From an uncultured Chlorobiota bacterium (GTDB lineage: Bacteria; Bacteroidota; Bacteroidia; Bacteroidales; JAADGE01), in NCBI GenBank assembly GCA_947311125.1, contig CAMZKI010000029.1, positions 1 to 15,587 on the forward strand: a stretch of 15,587 nucleotides of DNA, read 5' to 3'. The notes under the pieces are model-generated. The model was given only the letters and a program-made list of their open reading frames with translations, did not search any database and was not told where the DNA came from. Positions 7,463 through 14,993 of the stretch are shown here, one piece after another. Every line of letters begins with the position of its first letter. Position 1 is the first letter of the stretch. The position numbers and the translations under genes are program-made.

Positions 7463-8947
7463 TTACAGGTATTTTTTCAAAACTCCCGTTCGTTCGTTAA
7501 ATTCGTTTATTAATTCGTCCCAACGATGAACTTGATTAAACAGTTTATTCCAGATTTCTCTGTCGTACCAAAGTTGATTTAAGTCTTCAAGTTCTTTAGC
7601 TTGCTGTTCAATCCAAGTAAAATATTTAAGATTATGAACAGCTTTTCTGTCTTGGTAATTCAATTCTCTCATATTGTCTGTTTGCTGTCCGAAAATACAT
7701 TTTTCAAAATCTTTGGCAGCCTGCAATTTGCTGTATTTTCCTCTTTCGTCTTCCAGCTCTTTAATTCTTGATTTATACATATCAGAACTGTCGGTAGCAA
7801 CGGTAACAATAATATCATCAGAGGTCATTTCAAAATATTTTGCGGTTTTTATTGCCGAAAGTAAATTACCTATTCCGGAGATGCCGAGCAAGTGAAGATT
7901 ATTTATAAGTTCTTCGGAAATTCCCTGATCTTTAAGATATTTGTGTCCTTCAGGTTCGTTAAACAGACGCAACAGGCGCATCGGGTCTTCATCATCAATT
8001 GCTGTTACGACATCTGTATTTTTTACATTGTGTATCCACGGAATATGCTTGTCGCCTATGCCTTCTATGCGGTGAGCACCAAAACCGTTTCGTAAAATAG
8101 TGGGACATTGTAAAGCCTCTGATGCAACTATCTTAATTTGCGGAGTTATTGTTCGCAGATAATCGCCTGCAGCAATGGTTCCCGCCGAACCGGTAGCTGA
8201 GACATAAGCGGCAAGATTGCTTTTTTCTGTTTTGATTAAATTATACACTTCCTCAATTGCACTTCCCGTGATATTGTAGTGCCAAACAGGGTTTCCGAAT
8301 TCATCAAATTGATTGAAGATAACAACATCATCTCTTGTTCGGCGAAGTTCCCAACATTTATCGTAAATTTCTTTTACGTTAGATTCACTTCCGGGAGTTG
8401 CAATTACAGTTGATTTTGCAATATTTTTAAGCCAGTCGAAGCGCTCTTGACTCATTTCTTCGGGCAATATTGCGATAGGTTCGGTTCCCATAAGTCGGCT
8501 GTCAAAAGCACCGCCTCTGCAGTAATTTCCCGTTGAGGGCCAAACAGCTTTGTGAAAAGTAGGGTCAAATTCACCTGTTGTAATTCGCGGGGCGAGGCAT
8601 CCGTATGCAGCACCTACTTTATGGGCTCCGGTCGGAAAATATTTTCCTACCAGAAGAACTATTCGGGCATCTACTCCGGTTATTTCTTTAGGAAGTTCAA
8701 TGTAGTTAGGTTTTCCGAATTGCCCTCCGAATTCTTTCGGTTCGTTTTTCCATGTTATTCTGAAGAGGTTTAGCGGGTTAAAATCCCACAGTCCGATATT
8801 TTTTAATTTGTCCTTTATTTTTTCCGGTATCAATTCCGGATTTTTTTGCTGTTCAAAAGTCGGCAAAATAATTTCTTTTTCTCTGAAAACTTTAACGGCA
8901 TTTTCTAATGCTTTTTGATTTGTTACTTTCTCTGTTAATTTTATCAT
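7463..8947 (-). CDS. TrpB-like PLP-dependent enzyme (fold type II) with C-terminal extension
   Basis: The protein has 494 residues. The core resembles tryptophan synthase beta and cysteine synthase proteins. YFPTGAHKVGAAYG carries Lys110, placed like the Schiff-base lysine in the TGAHK motif of TrpB. PSTGNYCRGGAF (137-148) lies in the substrate/Asn loop, SATGSAGTIAAG (250-261) is a glycine-rich phosphate-binding loop, and VTVATDSSDMYKSR lies at the cofactor-ring end. Residues about 400-494 are a charged helical extension beyond the usual length near 400, rich in Glu, Lys and Trp. There is no TrpA partner and the sequence is not a standard TrpB. It starts 41 bases after the end of the ygfK-like gene and precedes a second PLP enzyme, so the three are probably co-transcribed. 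Likely chemistry is beta-elimination or beta-replacement on an amino acid; the substrate is not known. Confidence 0.83.
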   Translation of the reverse strand: MIKLTEKVTNQKALENAVKVFREKEIILPTFEQQKNPELIPEKIKDKLKNIGLWDFNPLNLFRITWKNEPKEFGGQFGKPNYIELPKEITGVDARIVLLVGKYFPTGAHKVGAAYGCLAPRITTGEFDPTFHKAVWPSTGNYCRGGAFDSRLMGTEPIAILPEEMSQERFDWLKNIAKSTVIATPGSESNVKEIYDKCWELRRTRDDVVIFNQFDEFGNPVWHYNITGSAIEEVYNLIKTEKSNLAAYVSATGSAGTIAAGDYLRTITPQIKIVASEALQCPTILRNGFGAHRIEGIGDKHIPWIHNVKNTDVVTAIDDEDPMRLLRLFNEPEGHKYLKDQGISEELINNLHLLGISGIGNLLSAIKTAKYFEMTSDDIIVTVATDSSDMYKSRIKELEDERGKYSKLQAAKDFEKCIFGQQTDNMRELNYQDRKAVHNLKYFTWIEQQAKELEDLNQLWYDREIWNKLFNQVHRWDELINEFNERTGVLKKYL

Positions 8948-8988
8948 TGTTTCTTTTATTTAAATTTGTATTCAAAATTTGAAGAAGT

Positions 8989-11900
8989 TTAAAACTCTTT
9001 TGCTGCTTTAATGATAGTTGTCATTTCTGCAGCTTTTTCAAAATCGTAATCTTCGTTTTCGGCTCCTGTATATTCAAGAATTTTCAGTGTTTTTTTATCT
9101 AACTTTGCAATTAAATTATCTGATTGATACAAATAAAAGTTTTCTGTTTCGGTTAAACCGAAATCAAATCCGCTGTCTTTGGCAAGTAATGTTTGGTTTT
9201 TTTTGTCATAAAAATAACCGTCTTTTTCTTTTGCAAAAACGGTTTTGTCTAAGTATAAATGCGGTTTTTCTTTGTATGGGGCACCGGATGTCGGGCAAAA
9301 AGTCTCGCAATTTGCACACATATTACACCAGTCGGCGATATGAATAATTTGTTCTTTTTGGCTAATTTCAAATATGCCGGCATCAAGTATTTTTCCGTTT
9401 TCAATTTTTTGGAGGTTGTATTTAACAGGTTCAATTTCATAGTGTTGCAAGGCAAGATTGGGACATAAAGTTGTGCATATATTGCAAACTTCATCGCATA
9501 GCAGACAGCGAGATGCTTCCTGCATTGCTTCGTCTTTTGTCATAGTTGTCGTAACTAATTTGAAATTTTTGCGTTCGGACAGGCTTGTTTCTCTAACCGG
9601 AACAGCAGGAATTCGCATTACTTTTTTAAGCATTAAGTCTTTTACGGGTTGAGGTGTTCTGTCACTTAACTCTTTTTCTTTTTTGTGTTTTGTATTATAA
9701 TTATTTTCTGCTTTTTCGATTATTTCCCGTGCAGCTTTTCTGCCGTCAGCTATTGCATTAATTAATGTAGAAGCATTACGTTTTGCATCGCCTCCTATGA
9801 AAACATTTTTTATTTTTGTTTCATAAGAATTTTCTTTTGTTATAAGAAGTTTTTTATCAATAAAATCAATTGCTGTTTGTTGTCCTATTGCCGGAATAAT
9901 TGTATCTGTTTCAAAATCAAAATCAGAACCCGGAATCTCAACAGGTCTTGCTCTGCCGCTTGCGTCTTTTTTTCCGAGTTTCATTTTTCTGCATGTTAAT
10001 GAAATAATTTTTCCGTTTTCGGAATTTATTTTTATCGGCGAAACAAGTTCTTTAATCTCAATACCCTCTGACAAAACATCTTGTATTTCTTGATATTCTG
10101 CAGGCATTTGTTCTATGGTTCTTCTGTAAAGTATTGTAACTTTTCCGTTGTTTTCTGTTAGCCTGTATGCCGTTCTTGCAGCATCCATAGCTGTATTACC
10201 TCCGCCTATTATGACGATATTTTTTCCGATATTTTGAATTTTGCCGGATTTTACATTGTATAAAAAATCAAGCGGATTTAGTAAGCCTTCAGCATTATCA
10301 CCTTCAATCATAAATGAAACGGCATCTTGTGCTCCCGCACCTATGTAAACATAATCAAAATTTGTGCGAAGTTCTTCAAATTTTATTTTATCTGTTTTGC
10401 ATCCGTAATGAATTTTTACACCTTCATTTTCTATATTATTTATGTCAATATTTGCCGCATCACCAAGCCTGAATTCAGGAATTGCCGCAGTAACCATTCC
10501 TCCGGCTTTTTCTTTTGCTTCAAAAATTTCAACTTCAAAACCGGCTTTATTTAAAAAATATGCAGCTGACATTCCGGAAGGACCGGCACCGATAACGGCA
10601 ACCTTAATTTTTTTTGAGTTTTCTTGTATGAAGTTGTCGGCAACACAAATTTCATTATTTAAGTGTGTATTATGATATTCTGTAACAAAACGCTTGATAT
10701 CTCTGATACGTAGAGAATTGTCATAATTTATGCGTGTACATTTTGTTTGACATGTGTGGTCACAAACCATCCCGGTAGCGTTAGGAAACGGGTTGGTCTC
10801 AAGGATAACTTCGTATGCTTTGTTAAAATCTCCTTTTGCCGTGTAATACATATAGGAAGGGATGCCTTGATTTGTGGGACAAGTCAATTCGCAAGGGGCA
10901 AAAGTGCAGTCAAATTTATTCAGTTTTGTATGAGTTTTAATGCTTAAATCTCTGATATTTTTTTTCTTATACTTTTTGTCTTTTTTTACTTTGTCAGCAT
11001 AGCGATTAAGTATTTGCAGTTTGCTTTCTTTTGATATTTCTGAATTTTCTTTTCTTAAATTTTCAATGTATTGTTTCAGACGTCCGTAACCGCCGGGTTT
11101 TAACAAATCGGAACTGACTGTAACCGGATATAAACCGCAGTTTACTATATCGTTAATGTTGAAAGCATCAGCACCGCCCGAAAAAGATATGTCTAATTTG
11201 CCGTTAAAATCATTTTGCAGTTTACGTGCTACATTTATTGAAATAGGATGTAAAACTTTTCCGCTTGCATACATCATTTTTTCTTCTTTCGGAAAAATTT
11301 CTTTATTATTAATGCTTTCTAAAGTGTTAGTGAGTTTAAGACCAAAGAATACATTTTTATTGTTTGCTTTTTTTATAAGTCTTTTAATAAAACTTACAGC
11401 ATCCTGATATTTAACATCGTGTTCGAATGCTTCGTCCGGAACTTCTGTATGAAAACCTGAGTCGGCAATTATTTCTCTCAGCTCTTTTTTTCCGAGCAGG
11501 GTAGGGTTTAGTTTTATCGTTGTGTGTAAATTTCTTTTTTCTATAAGATATTCCGCTATTTGTTCAATTTCGTCAGGCGGGCATCCGTGCATTGTAGAAA
11601 GTGTGATATTATCTGTTATTTTTGAACTTATATTAAGATTTTCCGCATTAGGATAAATATCTTTTATTTCGTTGATTTTTTTATTTAAATCTTCGGATGC
11701 ATCTTGCATCTTGTCAAAGAACCACTGAACATTTTCTTTCATAATTCCTTGCATATCATACCCTACACTCATATTAAAAATAAAGCCGGGTTCTGATTTG
11801 CTTCCTATGTTCAGTTTATCTTTAAGAATATGAATTAAAATCCATGCATTGAGATATTCATTGAACGACTGATTAATTTTCAGTTCTTGAGACCATTCAC

Positions 11901-12225
11901 AATTATAGCCTTCGTCCTGCATATCAATACAAGGTTTTGATACTTCAAGCTCATCTAAGGTTTGTATTGTTTTAAGCTCAATATACCTTGCTCCCGTAAG
12001 CCAGGCCGCAACAATATTTTGAGAAAGTTGTGTATGAGGACCGGCTGCAACACCCACAGGATTTTCAAGAAGTTTTCCGAAGCGTTTGAAGTGAAAATTA
12101 TCATAGGCTGACGGCTTGAAAAAAAGTTCTTCGTAAATACCGAATATACTTTTTTTGGTATCATATTCATTAAGAATGATTTTTAATAATTGTTTTAAAG
12201 GCGAGGGATAAAATTTATCGGTCAT
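8989..12225 (-). CDS. ygfK: YgfK-like putative selenate reductase subunit (Fe-S flavoprotein)
   Basis: The protein has 1078 residues against about 1030 in E. coli YgfK and matches it along the whole length from memory. Residues 1-400 are a dihydroorotate-dehydrogenase-like barrel (NPVGVAAGPHTQLSQNIV, YIELKTIQTLD, TLSTMHGCPPDEIE, KLNPTLLG, SSDLLKPGGY). Residues 435-840 are a GltD-like NAD(P)H oxidoreductase: Cys clusters at 440/445/449 and 488/492/496, an FAD Rossmann motif GAGPSG (546-551), and the second nucleotide site IGGGNTAMDAA (673-683). The C terminus has two Cys-rich [Fe-S] blocks: Cys907, 910, 914, 917 and 921, then Cys967, 970, 973 and 977. It probably passes electrons from NAD(P)H through FAD and Fe-S centres to a substrate or partner. 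In E. coli ygfK is needed for selenate reduction and belongs to the purine-linked yge/ygf cluster. Here it heads a minus-strand run followed by two PLP enzymes and faces a mocA-like gene. The reaction is unknown. Confidence 0.9.
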   Translation of the reverse strand: MTDKFYPSPLKQLLKIILNEYDTKKSIFGIYEELFFKPSAYDNFHFKRFGKLLENPVGVAAGPHTQLSQNIVAAWLTGARYIELKTIQTLDELEVSKPCIDMQDEGYNCEWSQELKINQSFNEYLNAWILIHILKDKLNIGSKSEPGFIFNMSVGYDMQGIMKENVQWFFDKMQDASEDLNKKINEIKDIYPNAENLNISSKITDNITLSTMHGCPPDEIEQIAEYLIEKRNLHTTIKLNPTLLGKKELREIIADSGFHTEVPDEAFEHDVKYQDAVSFIKRLIKKANNKNVFFGLKLTNTLESINNKEIFPKEEKMMYASGKVLHPISINVARKLQNDFNGKLDISFSGGADAFNINDIVNCGLYPVTVSSDLLKPGGYGRLKQYIENLRKENSEISKESKLQILNRYADKVKKDKKYKKKNIRDLSIKTHTKLNKFDCTFAPCELTCPTNQGIPSYMYYTAKGDFNKAYEVILETNPFPNATGMVCDHTCQTKCTRINYDNSLRIRDIKRFVTEYHNTHLNNEICVADNFIQENSKKIKVAVIGAGPSGMSAAYFLNKAGFEVEIFEAKEKAGGMVTAAIPEFRLGDAANIDINNIENEGVKIHYGCKTDKIKFEELRTNFDYVYIGAGAQDAVSFMIEGDNAEGLLNPLDFLYNVKSGKIQNIGKNIVIIGGGNTAMDAARTAYRLTENNGKVTILYRRTIEQMPAEYQEIQDVLSEGIEIKELVSPIKINSENGKIISLTCRKMKLGKKDASGRARPVEIPGSDFDFETDTIIPAIGQQTAIDFIDKKLLITKENSYETKIKNVFIGGDAKRNASTLINAIADGRKAAREIIEKAENNYNTKHKKEKELSDRTPQPVKDLMLKKVMRIPAVPVRETSLSERKNFKLVTTTMTKDEAMQEASRCLLCDEVCNICTTLCPNLALQHYEIEPVKYNLQKIENGKILDAGIFEISQKEQIIHIADWCNMCANCETFCPTSGAPYKEKPHLYLDKTVFAKEKDGYFYDKKNQTLLAKDSGFDFGLTETENFYLYQSDNLIAKLDKKTLKILEYTGAENEDYDFEKAAEMTTIIKAAKEF

Positions 12226-12258
12226 AAAATAAAAATTTCAATATAAAAAAAAGGGATG

Positions 12259-12293
12259 CAAAGTTAATATATTAGTTTAAAAACAGACAAGAA
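12259..12293 (-). promoter_or_regulatory. Candidate promoter of the ygfK-led operon
   Basis: On the minus strand TAACTTTG (12259-12266) matches the Bacteroidota -7 consensus TAnnTTTG, and TTCTTG (12288-12293) lies 21 bases upstream as a near match to the -33 TTTG. Transcription would begin near 12252, leaving a leader of about 27 AT-rich bases without Shine-Dalgarno before the ATG at 12225. Confidence 0.5.
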
Positions 12294-12297
12294 ATTT

Positions 12298-12305
12298 TAA
12301 TTTTG
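12298..12305 (+). promoter_or_regulatory. Candidate -7 promoter element of the mocA-like gene (possibly leaderless)
   Basis: TAATTTTG matches TAnnTTTG on the plus strand and ends only 4 bases before the ATG at 12310. A start site a few bases downstream of the element would fall on or beside the start codon, so the mRNA would have almost no leader. The -33 region is poor (GTTTAA near 12275). Confidence 0.4.
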
Positions 12306-12309
12306 CGGA

Positions 12310-12558
12310 ATGACTAAAAGTGAAAATATATCAGCTGTTATTTTGGCAGCAGGGACTTCCGGCAGAATGAAAAAAAATAAAACAGAGTTGATGTTTGATA
12401 ATAAAAGAACTTTTTTTGAGAAAATTGCAAGTGAGTATATCAATTTCGGGTGTAAGGAAATTATTGCAGTTTTAAATGAAGAAAGTTATAATTCTTTGCT
12501 TAAAGTTATTTCTGAAATTCCGAGCGAAATACGGATTGTTATTAATAAACATCCGTAA
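12310..12558 (+). CDS. MocA/YgfJ-type molybdopterin nucleotidyltransferase, N-terminal part (ends at a premature TAA)
   Basis: The start is ATG 12310. The sequence begins with the MobA/MocA-type NTP-binding signature AVILAAGTSGRMKKNKTEL (residues 9-27) and a Rossmann-like fold continuing to VINKHP, where TAA 12556-12558 stops the frame. In relatives this point is the loop N-P-x-x-x-x-G that leads into the second half, and here the same frame resumes immediately with NGRFYTLKKGI. The intact protein would be 200 residues, close to the 192 of E. coli YgfJ/MocA, which transfers CMP to molybdopterin for xanthine-dehydrogenase-type enzymes in the cytoplasm. Its divergent placement next to a ygfK-like gene fits that role, since the two families are neighbours in E. 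coli. MobA (GMP) activity cannot be excluded. Confidence 0.75.
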   Translation: MTKSENISAVILAAGTSGRMKKNKTELMFDNKRTFFEKIASEYINFGCKEIIAVLNEESYNSLLKVISEIPSEIRIVINKHP

Positions 12559-12912
12559 AACGGAAGGTTTTACACATTAAAAAAAGGAATTGGGGAGCTT
12601 TGTGAAACAGATTTTGTTTTTATACAAAATATTGATAATCCGTTTGTCAGTATCAGAGATTTATATATTTTGGCAAGTAATTACGATAAAGCCGATTATA
12701 TTATACCGTCTTTTAATAAGCAGGGAGGACACCCTGTATTAATATCACGAAAAATAGCAGATGCCGTAAAAACAGAACCGACAGATGATATAAACATTAA
12801 AACTTTTTTCAACAGTTTCAAGAAAATTTATGTTCCGACCGATAATGAAAGAATATCGGTAAATATTAACACTGTCTTTGATTATAATTTGTATTTTAAT
12901 ACTGAAAAATAA
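12559..12912 (+). CDS. MocA/YgfJ-type molybdopterin nucleotidyltransferase, C-terminal part
   Basis: This continues the frame across TAA 12556-12558 and has no ATG start of its own (the first candidate is TTG at 12670). It carries the remaining family marks in order: FIQNIDNPFVS, where Asp-x-Pro is the metal and substrate site; IPSFNKQGGHPVLISRKI, with the GGHP loop found in MocA and YgfJ; and VNINTVFDY near the end, equivalent to the D/N-I-D-T-P-x-D-Y motif. All late motifs are intact, so the stop is either very recent, an error in the sequence, or read through. It ends 5 bases before the next candidate start. Confidence 0.75.
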   Translation, partial: NGRFYTLKKGIGELCETDFVFIQNIDNPFVSIRDLYILASNYDKADYIIPSFNKQGGHPVLISRKIADAVKTEPTDDINIKTFFNSFKKIYVPTDNERISVNINTVFDYNLYFNTEK

Positions 12913-12917
12913 TTATT

Positions 12918-13736
12918 TTGCGATACGGTCCTTTTGTCTTTATAATCAGCATGATTTTTTTCTCAGTTCTGTTTCTCATTCTTAAACCTTATGATACTGC
13001 AGGGCTGCTTAACGGAGAATATATTATTGAATTAAGTGCAGTCACAGTAATTATTTTTATTTTTCAATATTATTTCAGAAGAAGATACGGGGACGTTTTC
13101 GGAAAAATTGACAGGTACATCTTTCTTATTATGCTATCCTTTTTAAATAAAAAAAATATTGGTGATGCAGAGAAGATAAACTTACTTAAATATGTTTTTT
13201 CTTCTTATTCAGAACCTCAAACCGAAAATCTTTTCAATAAATACAAAACCGAAAATATTGAAGTTGAATATTTATGTACAAAATTGCTTAAGACAGGAAC
13301 CAAAACAAGACTTTTCATATTGTATTCGTTATTTAATTTGGCATCATCGGACAAAATTTTACGAAAAGAAGAAAGTGATTTTATTTTAAAAATAAGTAAA
13401 CTGCTGAAAATTCCGCAAAAAATATACGATATAATAAAAAGAAATTATATACGGAGAGGTCTTGCAGACGAAGAGGAAATAAAACGTAAAGCTGAACAGG
13501 AGAAATTTAAAAGGAATATATCAAATTTGTTTTTTCCGTATGAAGCATATCGAATTTTAGGAGTTTCGCCGTCGGTTACAAAATTAGAGTTAAAAAAAGC
13601 ATACAGAGCATTAGCAAAAAAATACCATCCCGATAAATTTGCCGGAGAAAGTGAAGAGAAAATAAAAAGTGCAGAAAGAAAATTTCAGGAAATAAAAGAA
13701 GCTTATGAAATTATCAAGAGGAATAAGAAATTTTAG
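12918..13736 (+). CDS. Membrane-anchored TerB/DnaJ-domain protein (DjlA-like)
   Basis: The frame gives up to 272 residues. Two hydrophobic segments (about 5-22 and 36-52) anchor the N terminus in the inner membrane. Residues 65-180 look like a TerB-type helical domain (LFILYSLFNLASSDKILRKEE), followed by a charged linker and a C-terminal J domain (YRILGVSPSVTKLELKKAYR, then KKYHPDKF). The HPD triad at 237-239 should stimulate the ATPase of DnaK. Order and anchoring resemble DjlA, a membrane co-chaperone. The start is uncertain: the frame opens with TTG at 12918, only 5 bases after the mocA-like stop, and this keeps the first membrane segment whole; the first ATG is at 12951 and would cut into it. 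It is probably co-transcribed with the mocA-like gene, but I see no functional reason for the pairing. Confidence 0.82.
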   Translation: MRYGPFVFIISMIFFSVLFLILKPYDTAGLLNGEYIIELSAVTVIIFIFQYYFRRRYGDVFGKIDRYIFLIMLSFLNKKNIGDAEKINLLKYVFSSYSEPQTENLFNKYKTENIEVEYLCTKLLKTGTKTRLFILYSLFNLASSDKILRKEESDFILKISKLLKIPQKIYDIIKRNYIRRGLADEEEIKRKAEQEKFKRNISNLFFPYEAYRILGVSPSVTKLELKKAYRALAKKYHPDKFAGESEEKIKSAERKFQEIKEAYEIIKRNKKF

Positions 13737-13810
13737 TATCCGGTAAAATACAACAAATTTCAAATATATGCGTACTGAAAATAACTGTTTTTTTAGTAAA
13801 AATTTAAAAC

Positions 13811-13818
13811 TATATTTG
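13811..13818 (+). promoter_or_regulatory. Candidate -7 promoter element of the TPR sensor kinase gene
   Basis: TATATTTG matches TAnnTTTG exactly and lies 14 bases before the ATG at 13833, implying a leader of roughly 10 bases without Shine-Dalgarno. The -33 region contains a T run but no clean TTTG. The rest of 13737-13832 shows no terminator or gene. Confidence 0.5.
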
Positions 13819-13832
13819 TAAAAACAGATTTA

Positions 13833-14993
13833 ATGAAATTTATTATTTTTTTTAATGTCCTGACTTTAGTGCTTCAATATTCTTATGCTCAGAATATTGA
13901 TAGCTTACTTAAAATTGCAGACAGTTCGCAAAATAAAAAATCCGCTGAAATATTTATGACTGTTTCAGATTTTTATCTCTACTCTAATCCTGACAGTGCA
14001 CTTTTTTTTCTTGACAAAGCATTAACAAAAGTAAACGGTGATGATGTTTTTTTAAAAAAATTAAAAGCCGGAATTTTGCAAAAAAAAGCAATAATAAAAA
14101 ATGAACAAGGAAATATTGATACAGCTCTGATATTCTTAAAGGAATCATTAAAAATTGCCGAAAAAATAAAAGATACTTCACTAATCATTAAGGCAAAAGG
14201 AAATATAGGAAATTCTTACCTTAACATAAGCAAATATGATGATGCTATTTCATACTATACATATGTTATTAAACTTGCCGAAAAAAGAAAAAATAATAAA
14301 ATAAGTGCTGCCGTAAACGGAGCTATGGGAAATTTGTATCTTGCAATTAACGACTATGAAAAAGCTTTATTCTATTATCAAAAATCTTACGAATATTTTA
14401 AAGAATTAGGCAGTGAAACAGGAATAGCCCTTTCGAATATGAATATGGCAACAGTTTATTCCAATATGAAAAAATATTCAAAAGCAACGGAAAATTACAA
14501 AAAAGCAAATGCTGTTTTTATTAAACAGAAAAATTACCTGAATTCTGCAAAATGCAAAAGCGGTTTAGCTAAGATATTTTTTAAAACTAAAGACTATAGC
14601 AACTCCGTCAGAAATGAAAAAGAAGCACTGAAAGTATATAAACTGTACGATGCCGTGATGGATATATCATATTCATATAATTTGATAGCCGATAATTATA
14701 TTCATATGAAAGAATATTACACGGCAATTCTTTATCTTGACAGTGCCTTTAATATTCAAAAAAAAGGAAAAAATCTTTTTAAAGTCGAACAAATTACGGA
14801 TAAACTAAGAATATGCTACGACAGCCTGAAAGATTACAAAAAGGCATATAAATATTCGCTTCTTCATAAAGCATATTATGACAGTGTGTTTAATGAAAAA
14901 AGCGACAAGCGATTTTCAGAATTAGAAGTTAAATTTGAAACTGCTCAAAAAGAACAACAACTTGAATTGTATAAAAAAATGAGGAAATATTAA
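13833..14993 (+). CDS. TPR-domain part of a LytS/YehU-type sensor histidine kinase (frame lost at an A7 run)
   Basis: ATG 13833 starts a signal peptide of about 19 residues (FIIFFNVLTLVLQYSYA, then Q). At least five tetratricopeptide units follow between residues 50 and 360 (for example AKGNIGNSYLNISKYDDAIS and GAMGNLYLAINDYEKALFYY), forming a periplasmic sensor or protein-binding scaffold. After KFETAQKEQQLELYKK the frame meets A7 (14973-14979) and ends nine bases after the lost frame begins (MRKY, stop). One extra A would give KKNEEILKEESRIRF and run into the membrane and kinase part downstream, so this is one gene in two frames. TPR plus His_kinase proteins of this build are common in Bacteroidota and usually work with LytTR response regulators. 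Confidence 0.85.
   Translation: MKFIIFFNVLTLVLQYSYAQNIDSLLKIADSSQNKKSAEIFMTVSDFYLYSNPDSALFFLDKALTKVNGDDVFLKKLKAGILQKKAIIKNEQGNIDTALIFLKESLKIAEKIKDTSLIIKAKGNIGNSYLNISKYDDAISYYTYVIKLAEKRKNNKISAAVNGAMGNLYLAINDYEKALFYYQKSYEYFKELGSETGIALSNMNMATVYSNMKKYSKATENYKKANAVFIKQKNYLNSAKCKSGLAKIFFKTKDYSNSVRNEKEALKVYKLYDAVMDISYSYNLIADNYIHMKEYYTAILYLDSAFNIQKKGKNLFKVEQITDKLRICYDSLKDYKKAYKYSLLHKAYYDSVFNEKSDKRFSELEVKFETAQKEQQLELYKKMRKY

Noticed and set aside
9249..9494. Second minus-strand frame inside the ygfK-like gene with Cys-rich stretches
   Set aside because: It is an out-of-frame reading of the DNA that encodes the Fe-S cysteines of the YgfK-like protein and has no independent support.
525..12558. Stop-codon recoding or selenocysteine as explanation for the internal stops
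   Set aside because: Both internal stops are TAA, not TGA, and TAA also ends intact genes in the window such as the frame closing at 1250. The selenium association of ygfK therefore does not explain them.
13761..13768. CAAATATA, a minus-strand TATATTTG promoter element
   Set aside because: No minus-strand gene lies downstream of it; in AT-rich DNA such an 8-base match is expected by chance.
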